From assembly GCA_030433805.1 (NCBI GenBank), contig JARUXA010000020.1:31123-95122 (forward strand): a stretch of 64,000 nt of DNA, read 5' to 3'. Below, in pieces: positions 36,865 to 45,098 of the stretch (its first letter is position 1; each line of letters starts with the position of its first letter). This DNA comes from Sphingomonas sp. PsM26. GTDB taxonomy: Bacteria > Pseudomonadota > Alphaproteobacteria > Sphingomonadales > Sphingomonadaceae. The notes beneath the pieces were generated by a model, which made no database searches, had not been told where the DNA came from, and saw only the letters and a list, made by a program, of their open reading frames with translations. A program made the position numbers and the translations under genes.

Positions 36865-39261
36865 TCACCGCGATGACGATGGCGTGGCATTCCACCCCGG
36901 CACCGCTTCCCCCGCCAGATTGCGCACGAAGAAATCGAACTGCCGCCGCGCGACATAGTCGATCGGGCCGGTCGAGCGGCCGACGCTATGTTCGCCGCCC
37001 GGTACCACCAGCAGTTCGAAATCCTTGTCCGCCTTGATCAGCGCGTTCGCGACCTGCATCGTCGAGGCGGGATCGACGTTGCTGTCCTGCTCGCCGACGA
37101 TCATCAGCAGCTTGCCGGTCAATTGCGCGGCATGGTCGACGCCCGACGCTGCGGCATAACTCGCGTCGACCGGCCAGCCGAGCCACTGTTCGTTCCAGCT
37201 GATCTTGTCCATGCGGTTGTCGTAGCAACCCGCATAAGCGACCCCGGCCTTGTAGAAATCGCCGTGGAAGAGGAGCGCGTTGAGCGTGCTTTGCCCGCCC
37301 GCCGACGCCCCGTAGATGCCGACGCGGCTGATGTCATAGGCGGGGTCGGCCTTCGCCAGCGCCTTGTGCCACAAAATGCGGTCGGGGAAGCCGCTGTCGG
37401 CGAGGTTCTTCCACGCGACGTCCTGGAACGCCTTGGAGCGGTTGGCGGTGCCCATCCCGTCGATCTGGACGACGATGAAGCCGAGATCGGCCTGCTCCTG
37501 CATCCCGATCACCTTGTCGCCGCCCGAGTGGAAGCCGAACGGCCAATAGCCCTTGGGGACGAAACTGTCGTGCGGACCGGCGTAGATGTTTTCGATCACG
37601 GGGTATTTCTTGGCGGGATCGTAGTCGCGCGGGCGCACGACCACGCCCCAGATGTCGGTGACGCCGTCGCGGCCTTTGGCGGCAAATACCTCGGGCGGGC
37701 GGAATCCGGCGGCGCGAAGCTGCGTGTCGTCGCCGCGCGTGATCGTCGCGACGACCGTGCCGTCGCTCGCGCGGTTGAGCGTGCTGACGTTGGGGAGATC
37801 GATGCGCGACCAGGTATCGACATAATGCGTCATGTCGGGGGAGAAGCGGACGTCGTGGTCGGCCTTCGCTGGGGTGAGGGCGGTCAGGTGTTTGCCGTCG
37901 AAGTCGATCCGGTAGGCGTGGCGGAAATAGGGGTCTTCGCCGGGCGTCATGCCGCTGGCGACGAACCAGATCTGGCGTTTGGCGTCGTCGACCTTAAGCA
38001 CGTCGCGCACGACCCAGGCGCCGGGGGTGATGCGGTTGCGCACCCGGCCGGTGCGACCGTCGATCAGGTAGAGGTGGTTCCAGCCGTCGCGCTCGGACGC
38101 CCAGACGATCTCGTCGCCCTTGCCGCCGACCTCATAGGCGAAGCGGCGGTCGGCGTAGACGAATGTTTTCGCGTCCTCGGTGACGGCGGCGTGGGGGGTG
38201 CCCGTGGCGGCATCGACCGCGATGACCCGCGCCTGGCCGAAGCCGCGGCGGACGTAATCGAACGCGACGCTCCTGCCGTCGCTGCGCCAGCGCGGGGGGG
38301 AGAGTTGATAGGGGTTGGGGAAAAGCGCGGGGTCGATCACGGTTTGCTTGCCGGTCGTTACGTCGAACAGCACGGGTTGTTCCTGGTCGATCGCGTCGCC
38401 GGGTTTGGGGTAGAGCTGGGTGCGCAGCGCGGGCTGGAGCTGGTTGGCGGGGGACGATTCTACGCGGAGGACGTGGCGTTGGTAGCCGGGGCGGACGCGG
38501 TAGATCATGATGTGGCGGCTGTCGGGGGACCAGCGGAGGGTCTCGGGGTCGTAGAAGTTGCCGGCGGAGCCGTCGGTGGTGAGCTTTCTTAGCCCCTCCC
38601 CTTCAGGGGAGGGGTTGGGGGTGGGGCGTGTCTCACCGAGAGGTCGGTCTGCTGGACTTCCCCACCCCAACCCCTCCCCTGAAGGGGAGGGGCTTTTAAA
38701 AAGCTTGCGCAGCACCAGATTGTCGCCTTCGACGAACGCCGTGAACCGTCCGTCCGGCGAGACCTGCGGCCTGTTCTCCGCCGCAACCGACAGATCGCGC
38801 ACCACACCGAACCCGCGCGGGCGCAGCGGGGAGGGGGCATCGGCGGCGCAGCGGTATGCGACGACGTCGCACTGCCATCCCCCGTCGTCGAGCGCGAAGC
38901 GGATCGTCCCCGCCTCCGCGCCAGGGTCGAACTCCGCAAACGGCAAGTGCAGCGGATCGAGTGTCTCCTTCCGCGCAGCCCCCAGCGCCGCGGCAAGCCG
39001 CACCGCATCGAACGACGGGCGCTTCACCAAGGTCCGCGCATCGACCGTCTCGAACGCAAACCCGCCCGCGACCGTCTTGCGATACGAGAACGCCCGGCTG
39101 TCCGCCGTCCAGTGCGCCGGCCCCGCGACCTCGCGCGTCAGATCCTGCCACGCGCGCCGCAGCCCGATCGAGCGCCGGAACGCAGCCTCGTCGGGGGCGG
39201 CGAGCGCCGTACCCGGCACCGCGACTACCAGCAGCGCCAGCACCGCACGCGACGCGATCAT
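36865..39261 (-). CDS. S9 prolyl oligopeptidase-family dipeptidyl peptidase with an in-frame repeat insertion
   Basis: This 798-aa protein has a signal peptide (MIASRAVLALLVVAVPGTALA), a beta-propeller and a C-terminal alpha/beta-hydrolase. The catalytic triad is visible as Ser in GASAGGQ (near residue 652), Asp in EQDSNVD (near 725) and His in GGEHSVG (near 757). DPP-IV relatives remove X-Pro or X-Ala dipeptides, apt for Pro-rich glycoproteins. About 35 residues of the propeller (SPSPSGEGLGWG ... PNPSPEGEGL) are encoded by an inverted palindromic repeat pair at 38591-38694 that keeps the frame open. Its start overlaps the GH2 stop by ATGA, forming one operon. Confidence 0.88.
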   Translation of the reverse strand: MIASRAVLALLVVAVPGTALAAPDEAAFRRSIGLRRAWQDLTREVAGPAHWTADSRAFSYRKTVAGGFAFETVDARTLVKRPSFDAVRLAAALGAARKETLDPLHLPFAEFDPGAEAGTIRFALDDGGWQCDVVAYRCAADAPSPLRPRGFGVVRDLSVAAENRPQVSPDGRFTAFVEGDNLVLRKLFKSPSPSGEGLGWGSPADRPLGETRPTPNPSPEGEGLRKLTTDGSAGNFYDPETLRWSPDSRHIMIYRVRPGYQRHVLRVESSPANQLQPALRTQLYPKPGDAIDQEQPVLFDVTTGKQTVIDPALFPNPYQLSPPRWRSDGRSVAFDYVRRGFGQARVIAVDAATGTPHAAVTEDAKTFVYADRRFAYEVGGKGDEIVWASERDGWNHLYLIDGRTGRVRNRITPGAWVVRDVLKVDDAKRQIWFVASGMTPGEDPYFRHAYRIDFDGKHLTALTPAKADHDVRFSPDMTHYVDTWSRIDLPNVSTLNRASDGTVVATITRGDDTQLRAAGFRPPEVFAAKGRDGVTDIWGVVVRPRDYDPAKKYPVIENIYAGPHDSFVPKGYWPFGFHSGGDKVIGMQEQADLGFIVVQIDGMGTANRSKAFQDVAWKNLADSGFPDRILWHKALAKADPAYDISRVGIYGASAGGQSTLNALLFHGDFYKAGVAYAGCYDNRMDKISWNEQWLGWPVDASYAAASGVDHAAQLTGKLLMIVGEQDSNVDPASTMQVANALIKADKDFELLVVPGGEHSVGRSTGPIDYVARRQFDFFVRNLAGEAVPGWNATPSSSR
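38591..38694. repeat. Inverted repeat pair (family 5) inside a coding region
   Basis: Arms 38591-38626 and 38660-38694 are reverse complements except for one extra G. Each is a palindrome around CCCCTCCCC-TTCA-GGGGAGGGG. Uniquely in this window the pair lies inside an open gene (the S9 peptidase) and is translated as a Pro/Ser/Gly/Glu-rich loop. Confidence 0.85.
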
Positions 39262-41726
39262 GCCCGCGCCCCGATCAGCGGCAGCATCGCGGGCGCAACC
39301 CCGTCACTACGCGCCTCCAGCCGGATCGGTCCGCCGCGCGGCCCCGCCTGGATCAGCGCGGTGCACAGGCCGTTGAACGCCGACCGCTGCGGCGCATGAT
39401 CGGGCTCGAGACTGCGCGGGTCGCCATTGCCGACGCCGAGCAGCCGCGCATCCCCCGACAGCGCGAAATGGACCATGTTGGACGCGGTCGGCACCTCGCG
39501 GCGCTGCGCATCCAGCACCGCTGCCCGCACCACCGCGACCTCGCCCGGCGCGAGGCGGCGGCGGTCGCTGCTCAGGCCGATCCGCGCCGCCGCACCCGTG
39601 GTCGTGCGCTCGGCGGTGAGGATCTGGCGCCCGTCGCGGAAGCCGCGCGCGGTGACCCTGCCCGGCGCATAGGGCACCTCCCATTCGAGATGGCGGTTGC
39701 GCACGACGGGTTTGCGCCCGAGGCTCCGCCCGTTGAGCAACAGCTCGACCTCGGCGCAATTGCTGTGGACCCACACCGACACCGGCTTGCCCTCGCGCCC
39801 GGGCCAGTTCCAGTGCGGGAACAGGTGGAGCACCGGCGCGCTGCCCCACCACGCGCGGTAATAGTAATAATTGTCCTTCGGGAAGCCGCACAGGTCCATC
39901 TGGCCGAAGTTGGAGACGTTTTCGGGCCAGCGTTCGAACGGAGTCGGCTCGCCGCGATAGTCGAACCCGGTCCAGACCAACCCGCCGCTCAGGAAGGCGC
40001 GCTCGTCGTAGAAGCTCCACCATTTCTCCGCGGTGGTCGCCCAGCGCGGGTAGTCCTTGTCGTACGCGGGGACGAACCCTTCGGCGTCGTTGCGCGCATA
40101 TTCGCCGCGCGTCATCACCGTGCTGCCGGTTTCGGTGCCGATCATCGGGACGGTCGGGTGGCTGGCATGATAGCCGTCGATCGCGTCGAGATAGTAATTG
40201 CAGCCCATCACATCGAGCACGCGCGACGCGCCTTCGCCGAACTTGCCGTTGAACGCTTCCGTGACCAGCCGCGTCCCGTCAAGCTGGTAGATCCGCCGCT
40301 TCATCGTTTCGGCGATGCGCGCGCCGGTCTCTGTGCCGCGGTGGATTTCCTCGTTGCCGATGCTCCACAGGAAGATGCTCGGATGGTTGCGCCCGCGCCG
40401 CACCATCCGGTCGAGCTGGCTCATCGCTTCCGCGTTGCTCGACATCTGGCGGGTTTCCTCGAGCACAAGGATGCCCATCCGGTCGCAGGCGGCGAGGATC
40501 GCGGGGGCGGCGGGGTGATGCGTCGAGCGATAGGCGTTCGCGCCCATCGCCTTCAGTTGCTCGAGCCGCCAGACGTGGAGGCTGTCGGGCACCGCGAAGC
40601 CGACCCCGGCGTGGTCCTGGTGGTTGCACGTGCCCTTGATCTTGACCGGCTGGCCGTTGAGGAAAAAGCCCTTGTCCGCGTCGAAGCGGAGCGTGCGGAT
40701 GCCGAAGTGCGTCTGGTCGTTGTCGACCACTGCGTTGCCGACGAGGATCTCGGTCGTGAGCGTGTAGAGGTGCGGGGTTTCGAGTGACCACAGCGTGGGC
40801 CGCGCGATCTGCGTCTGCTGGGTCGTCGTCAGCGTCGCCCATTCGGGGAGCGTGACGGGGTCCGACAGCAGCGTCGCGACCGCGCGCCCGGTGGCGTCCG
40901 ACACGGTGGAGCGGACGTGCGCGGTGGTGGCGGGTCCGTCGTTGACGATCTCAGTGAGGATCTGCGTGGCCGCGCCGTCTGCGCCGACGGTGGTGCGCAC
41001 GGTCGCGCCATATTGGCGGACGTGGACGGGCGCGGTCCTGACCAGCCTCACCGCGCGGTAGAGCCCTGCGCCTTCGTACGACCACGCCTCGCCGAGGCTG
41101 ACGTCGCAGCGCACGACGAGGACATTGTCCTCGCCGGGACGCGCGAAGTCGGTGATGTCGAGCTCGAACGGCGCGTAGCCGCTGTCGTTCGCGCCGACGA
41201 AGAAGCCGTTGAGGATGACCCGGCAATCGCGCGAGACGCCGTCGAACTGGAGCAGCAAGCGCCGCCCGGCATCGCCCTTGGGGAGCGGGAGGACGATGCG
41301 ATACCAGCCGACGCTGCTCGCGGGCCACATCCGGCCGAGCGGTTTGAACCCCTGGAACGATCCCGTCTTGTCGGCGTCGCTCCCGGCGGGACCGAAGCGT
41401 TCGAACGGCAGATCGACCGCCCAGTCGTGCGGGAGGGAGACCGTTTCCCAGCTCGCGGTGTCGAACTTGGCTTCGGCGACCGGCGTCCCTGCGTCCCCCG
41501 ACTTGGCATAGGTGTCGTGTGAGCGGCCGAAGCCGAAGTCCTTCGCGGGGTCGGACGCGTGGCCGAGGTGGAAGCGCCATCCTTCGTTGAGCGGGACGAT
41601 TTCGCGCGGGCCTGGCGGCGCGGCCATCTTCGAGGTGTCCGGGGTCGCGGCAGCGGCGGTGTGGGGGAGCATCGTAGCGAGCGCGGTCGCCCCGCTCGTC
41701 TTCAACAGATCGCGGCGACCGAGCAT
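39258..41726 (-). CDS. GH2 family beta-glycosidase (beta-galactosidase-like)
   Basis: This 822-aa protein has a Tat-like signal (GRRDLLKTSG). It has the GH2 jelly-roll (GWRFHLGHA; LPHDWAVDLPF), an immunoglobulin domain and a TIM barrel. WSIGNEEIH (Glu near residue 455) is the acid/base and IGTETGS (Glu near 531) the nucleophile. NHQDHAGVG matches the substrate-pocket motif of bacterial beta-galactosidases, and the C-terminal region resembles DUF4982/Ig-like domains. It would act in the periplasm on galactosides; galactose occurs in arabinogalactan proteins and on extensin Ser residues. It forms an operon with the downstream S9 peptidase. Confidence 0.9.
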   Translation of the reverse strand: MLGRRDLLKTSGATALATMLPHTAAAATPDTSKMAAPPGPREIVPLNEGWRFHLGHASDPAKDFGFGRSHDTYAKSGDAGTPVAEAKFDTASWETVSLPHDWAVDLPFERFGPAGSDADKTGSFQGFKPLGRMWPASSVGWYRIVLPLPKGDAGRRLLLQFDGVSRDCRVILNGFFVGANDSGYAPFELDITDFARPGEDNVLVVRCDVSLGEAWSYEGAGLYRAVRLVRTAPVHVRQYGATVRTTVGADGAATQILTEIVNDGPATTAHVRSTVSDATGRAVATLLSDPVTLPEWATLTTTQQTQIARPTLWSLETPHLYTLTTEILVGNAVVDNDQTHFGIRTLRFDADKGFFLNGQPVKIKGTCNHQDHAGVGFAVPDSLHVWRLEQLKAMGANAYRSTHHPAAPAILAACDRMGILVLEETRQMSSNAEAMSQLDRMVRRGRNHPSIFLWSIGNEEIHRGTETGARIAETMKRRIYQLDGTRLVTEAFNGKFGEGASRVLDVMGCNYYLDAIDGYHASHPTVPMIGTETGSTVMTRGEYARNDAEGFVPAYDKDYPRWATTAEKWWSFYDERAFLSGGLVWTGFDYRGEPTPFERWPENVSNFGQMDLCGFPKDNYYYYRAWWGSAPVLHLFPHWNWPGREGKPVSVWVHSNCAEVELLLNGRSLGRKPVVRNRHLEWEVPYAPGRVTARGFRDGRQILTAERTTTGAAARIGLSSDRRRLAPGEVAVVRAAVLDAQRREVPTASNMVHFALSGDARLLGVGNGDPRSLEPDHAPQRSAFNGLCTALIQAGPRGGPIRLEARSDGVAPAMLPLIGARA

Positions 41727-41777
41727 GGGGTGATCCTTCTATCTACCCATCGGCGGATGGGTCAGCCTTGTATCACT

Positions 41778-41888
41778 GCCCTTCCCCGGCGAAGGCCGGG
41801 GCCCAGTAGTGAAGGTGGAGGAAACGGAGCACAGTCGCCTGCAATCTCCTGTCTCTCTACTGGGCCCCGGCCTTCGCCGGGGAAGGGC
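41778..41888. repeat. Inverted pair of palindromic repeats (family 1, second copy)
   Basis: Arms 41778-41809 and 41857-41888 are perfect 32-base reverse complements. The unit is the same as at 14096-14199 with A replacing C in the loop of each palindrome. It lies in the gap between the TonB receptor gene and the GH2 gene, both minus strand, and may attenuate readthrough. Confidence 0.8.
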
Positions 41889-41898
41889 TAGTAGTTGT

Positions 41899-44865
41899 TT
41901 AGAACGTCACCGTCGCACCGACGAACAGGTAGCGCCCGAGCGTATCGTACACGCCCGGATAGGTGTTGCCATTGCCGAACGCCGCCAGCGCGCCCGCCGC
42001 GATCGCGGGGGGATCCTTGTCGAGCAGGTTGTTGACGCCCGCGCGCAGCTGGAACGCCTTGTCGACGACGACCGTCACCGCGAGATCGAGATAGTCATAT
42101 GCCGGGATGCGCGCGTTGATGACGCTCGGCGTGCCGGTGAGGAACGCATTGTCCGACAGCGACGACAGGCGCGTCCCCGCGAGATGACGCCAGGAGAGCG
42201 ACAGCGACGATCCCTGCTTCGTCAGCAACGTCGTGCGCATCACGTGCCGCCAGGTCGGGTTGGGCTGGCCGCAGGTGTAGCCGTACAGGCCCTTGCAGTC
42301 GTACGACCCCAGCCCCGGCAACGGTTCCAGCGACTGGTCGAGCAGCCGTGTGCCGACGAAGTTCACGTTGATCTTGCCGAGGCCGCCCGCGCGCACCGTG
42401 TAATCCGCGGTGAGATCAAGCCCCGAGGTCTTGAGCGAGCCGGTGTTATAAGTTGTCGCGACGATATAGCCGTTGCTGCCGAACAGCGCGCCCGAGCGCG
42501 GATCGCGGCGGAACAGCCCGCAATAATAGGGGTCGCCGGTCGCAACGCACTGGCTGATCACTAGGTTCGGGCTGACCGAGCTGATGTAATCCTTCACCTT
42601 GATGTTGAAATAATCGAGCGACAGCGTGAAGTTGTTGATCATCCGCGGCGTCAGCACGATCCCGGCGGTATAGGTGTCGGCGGTCTCGGGCTTGACTGCG
42701 CTGTTGCCGCCATATTGCGACGAGCAGGTATCCGACGGGCATTGGATGATGCTGCCATATTGCGCGGCGGTGACGCCGGTCAGCTGACACGCGGTGAGCG
42801 AGGCGGTGGGCGACGCGCCCGAACACGGATCCTGCGCCGCCACGTTGCCAACGCTTTGCGCCCCAAACAGCTCGGCAACATTGGGCGCGCGGATCGCGCG
42901 GTTGTAGCTCAGCCGCAGCCGTGCATCGCGCACCGGCGCCCAGCTCGCCTCGCCCTTGTAGGTCCAGACGTTGAAGTTGGACTTGATCCCGGTCGACCCC
43001 TGCTCGTTGGTATAGGCCGAATAGCGCAGCGCGCCGTTGATCGTCAGCGCGTGCGCGAAGGGAATGTTCTGGAGGATCGGGATCTCGATTTCGCCGAAGC
43101 CTTCGTTGACCGAGATCTTGCCGTCCGCATTCATCGTCCCGCCCTGCTGCGCGATCGCGTCGGCGGTGAAGTTGAGCGTCTCGACCCGGTGTTCCGCGCC
43201 CAGCGCGATGCTGACGCCGCGCGTCGCCCACGGGCTAGCGATCCCGAAGGTGCCGAGGTCGCCCGAAAGGTTGGCGGTGAAGACCGACAACAGGTTGCGC
43301 GACGCGGTGTTGCTTTCGGAAAAGAGCGACTCGGCTTGTGTTGCGCTGATGCTGTTGGGGCTGAACACGTTGATCGGCACGCACGAGGGATCGGTCCCGT
43401 TGACGACCGAGCGGCACGTCGCGACGCCATTGACGCTGACCACGTCGAGCCCGCGCTGCGCCTTCACATTGTCGATGTTGTTCATGTAGGTTTCGTCGAA
43501 CCGCACGAGCGAGCGCAGATAGTTGACGTCGTAATTGAAGCCGTGGCCGATATCGCCGCGGACGCCCGCGGTGTAGCGAAAATCCTCGTGCCGCAGATTG
43601 TCGCGGCGCGATTGCTCGTCGCCGAGGCGGTAGCCGATCAGTGTGTCCTGCGTCGCCGCCGTCCCCGCCGCCGCGCCGCACAGCGATTGCTGCTGCGCCG
43701 CGCTCATCAGCGGGTTGTTGCACGGGATCGTGAAGGTCGTGCCGAGGAACAGCGCCGAGGGGGCCGCCTGCGAGAACGTCCGGTCGTTCATATACATGAA
43801 GCTGCCGTAGATTTCGGCGGCGGGCGCGATCTTGAACTTGGCGAAGGCGCCTGCGGTGTAGCGTTCGTCCGAGCGCTGGATGTAGTTGGTCGGCGTGTAA
43901 TTATACGCGTAGCTGTTGTCGTAGGGCACCCAGGTGCGCGATCCGTTGCGGTTGTTGGTCAGCGTCTTGCCCTGGTTCGGCCCGCCGAGCGGCGCGAACG
44001 TCCCGAAGGTGGTGTTGCTCGATCCGCCGCAGGTGAGGCCGGTCCCCGCATCATCCGCCTGGTTGAGCGCGCAGGCCGAAACGTCACGGCTCGACTGGAC
44101 GACCGGATCGGCATGGCGATAGCCGCCATAGACCGTGATGTTGCCGCGCCCGTCGGCGAAGTTCTTGCCGAAGGCCGCGTTGAGATCCTGCTTGCCGCCG
44201 TCCGCGACGTTACGGTCGGCGTTGCTATAGCCCTGTTTGGAGATGAGCCCGCGGACGTAGCTGTTGCCGTTGCTGTGCTGCGCGATGCTGCTCTGCACGT
44301 CGAGCCGAAGCCCGTCGAAATGGTCCTTGAGGACGAAATTGACAACGCCCGAGACCGCGTCCGACCCGTAGACCGCGGAGGCACCGCCGGTCAGCACGTC
44401 GACCCGGTCGACCAGCGTCGAGGGGATCGCGTTGAGATCGACCGCTTGCTGCGGCATCAGCCGCTGGCCGTTGACCAGCACGAGCACGCGGTTCGAGCCG
44501 AGATTGCGCAAGTTGATGTTGGAGGTGCCGTCCGACCCGTTCGAGACGCTGTCGTTGGTATCGGCGGTGAATTGCGGCAGGCGGTTGAGGACGTTTTCGA
44601 CGTTTACCGCGCCCTGATATTTGAGCTCCTGGCTGCCGACCGAGGTGATCGGGCTGTTGCTCTCGAGATCGGGGCGCTTGATGCGCGTGCCGGTGACGAC
44701 GATCGAATCCGACGATTCCTGGCTTGGCTGGGTGGTCGGGTCGATCCCGCCGACGACGGGCGCATCCGAAGGGGCGGTCTGCGCATAAGCGGCGGAGGAC
44801 AGCAGCATCGCCACGAAGGCACCCGCACAACCCCGCCGACTTGCCCTTGCGATGCTGCTCGTCAT
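41899..44865 (-). CDS. TonB-dependent outer-membrane receptor
   Basis: This 988-aa protein has a signal peptide ending SSAAYAQ and a TonB-box-like ESSDSIVVTGTRI. The plug domain has VENVLNRLPQF, INLRNLG, RVLVLVNGQRL and GGASAVYGSDAVSGVVNFVLK, and the protein ends with a 22-strand-type beta-barrel (final strand ..FVGATVTF). This oar/sugar-peptide type of receptor is common in sphingomonads for oligosaccharides and peptides. Palindrome C sits about 70 bases upstream. Next to GH2, GH127 and peptidases it is the probable importer of Hyp-rich glycopeptides. GGGGAAACGG precedes the ATG. Confidence 0.93.
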   Translation of the reverse strand: MTSSIARASRRGCAGAFVAMLLSSAAYAQTAPSDAPVVGGIDPTTQPSQESSDSIVVTGTRIKRPDLESNSPITSVGSQELKYQGAVNVENVLNRLPQFTADTNDSVSNGSDGTSNINLRNLGSNRVLVLVNGQRLMPQQAVDLNAIPSTLVDRVDVLTGGASAVYGSDAVSGVVNFVLKDHFDGLRLDVQSSIAQHSNGNSYVRGLISKQGYSNADRNVADGGKQDLNAAFGKNFADGRGNITVYGGYRHADPVVQSSRDVSACALNQADDAGTGLTCGGSSNTTFGTFAPLGGPNQGKTLTNNRNGSRTWVPYDNSYAYNYTPTNYIQRSDERYTAGAFAKFKIAPAAEIYGSFMYMNDRTFSQAAPSALFLGTTFTIPCNNPLMSAAQQQSLCGAAAGTAATQDTLIGYRLGDEQSRRDNLRHEDFRYTAGVRGDIGHGFNYDVNYLRSLVRFDETYMNNIDNVKAQRGLDVVSVNGVATCRSVVNGTDPSCVPINVFSPNSISATQAESLFSESNTASRNLLSVFTANLSGDLGTFGIASPWATRGVSIALGAEHRVETLNFTADAIAQQGGTMNADGKISVNEGFGEIEIPILQNIPFAHALTINGALRYSAYTNEQGSTGIKSNFNVWTYKGEASWAPVRDARLRLSYNRAIRAPNVAELFGAQSVGNVAAQDPCSGASPTASLTACQLTGVTAAQYGSIIQCPSDTCSSQYGGNSAVKPETADTYTAGIVLTPRMINNFTLSLDYFNIKVKDYISSVSPNLVISQCVATGDPYYCGLFRRDPRSGALFGSNGYIVATTYNTGSLKTSGLDLTADYTVRAGGLGKINVNFVGTRLLDQSLEPLPGLGSYDCKGLYGYTCGQPNPTWRHVMRTTLLTKQGSSLSLSWRHLAGTRLSSLSDNAFLTGTPSVINARIPAYDYLDLAVTVVVDKAFQLRAGVNNLLDKDPPAIAAGALAAFGNGNTYPGVYDTLGRYLFVGATVTF

Positions 44866-44933
44866 TTTCCGTTTCCCCTTGGTGAATGTTCTATGACCAA
44901 CCCAACACCTTCATCATCGTATGTCAAATATAT

Positions 44934-44944
44934 TATACGATATC
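44934..44944. promoter_or_regulatory. Palindrome C, imperfect copy of the GntR-type operator before the TonB receptor
   Basis: TATACGATATC differs from TATACGGTATA (palindrome B) at two of eleven positions. A minus-strand TATAAT (44937-44932) overlaps it and faces the receptor gene, so binding here would block the promoter. Confidence 0.6.
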
Positions 44945-45098
44945 ACATATGCGAAATGAAGGATTGCTGCGCGTTGTGGCCGGGGAGCGACAGAAAAGGC
45001 GTGTGGCCGCGGGGGACTACGTAGTTTCCTGAAGAGACGGCGGTGGGCGGAGCCAGCATGGCAAGACCTTCCAAAGCCGGTGTTTTCGGGGAAGCCAC

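Noticed and set aside
42715..45024. Long plus-strand frame opposite the TonB receptor
   Set aside because: Receptor plug and barrel motifs are on the minus strand; the opposite frame is a shadow.
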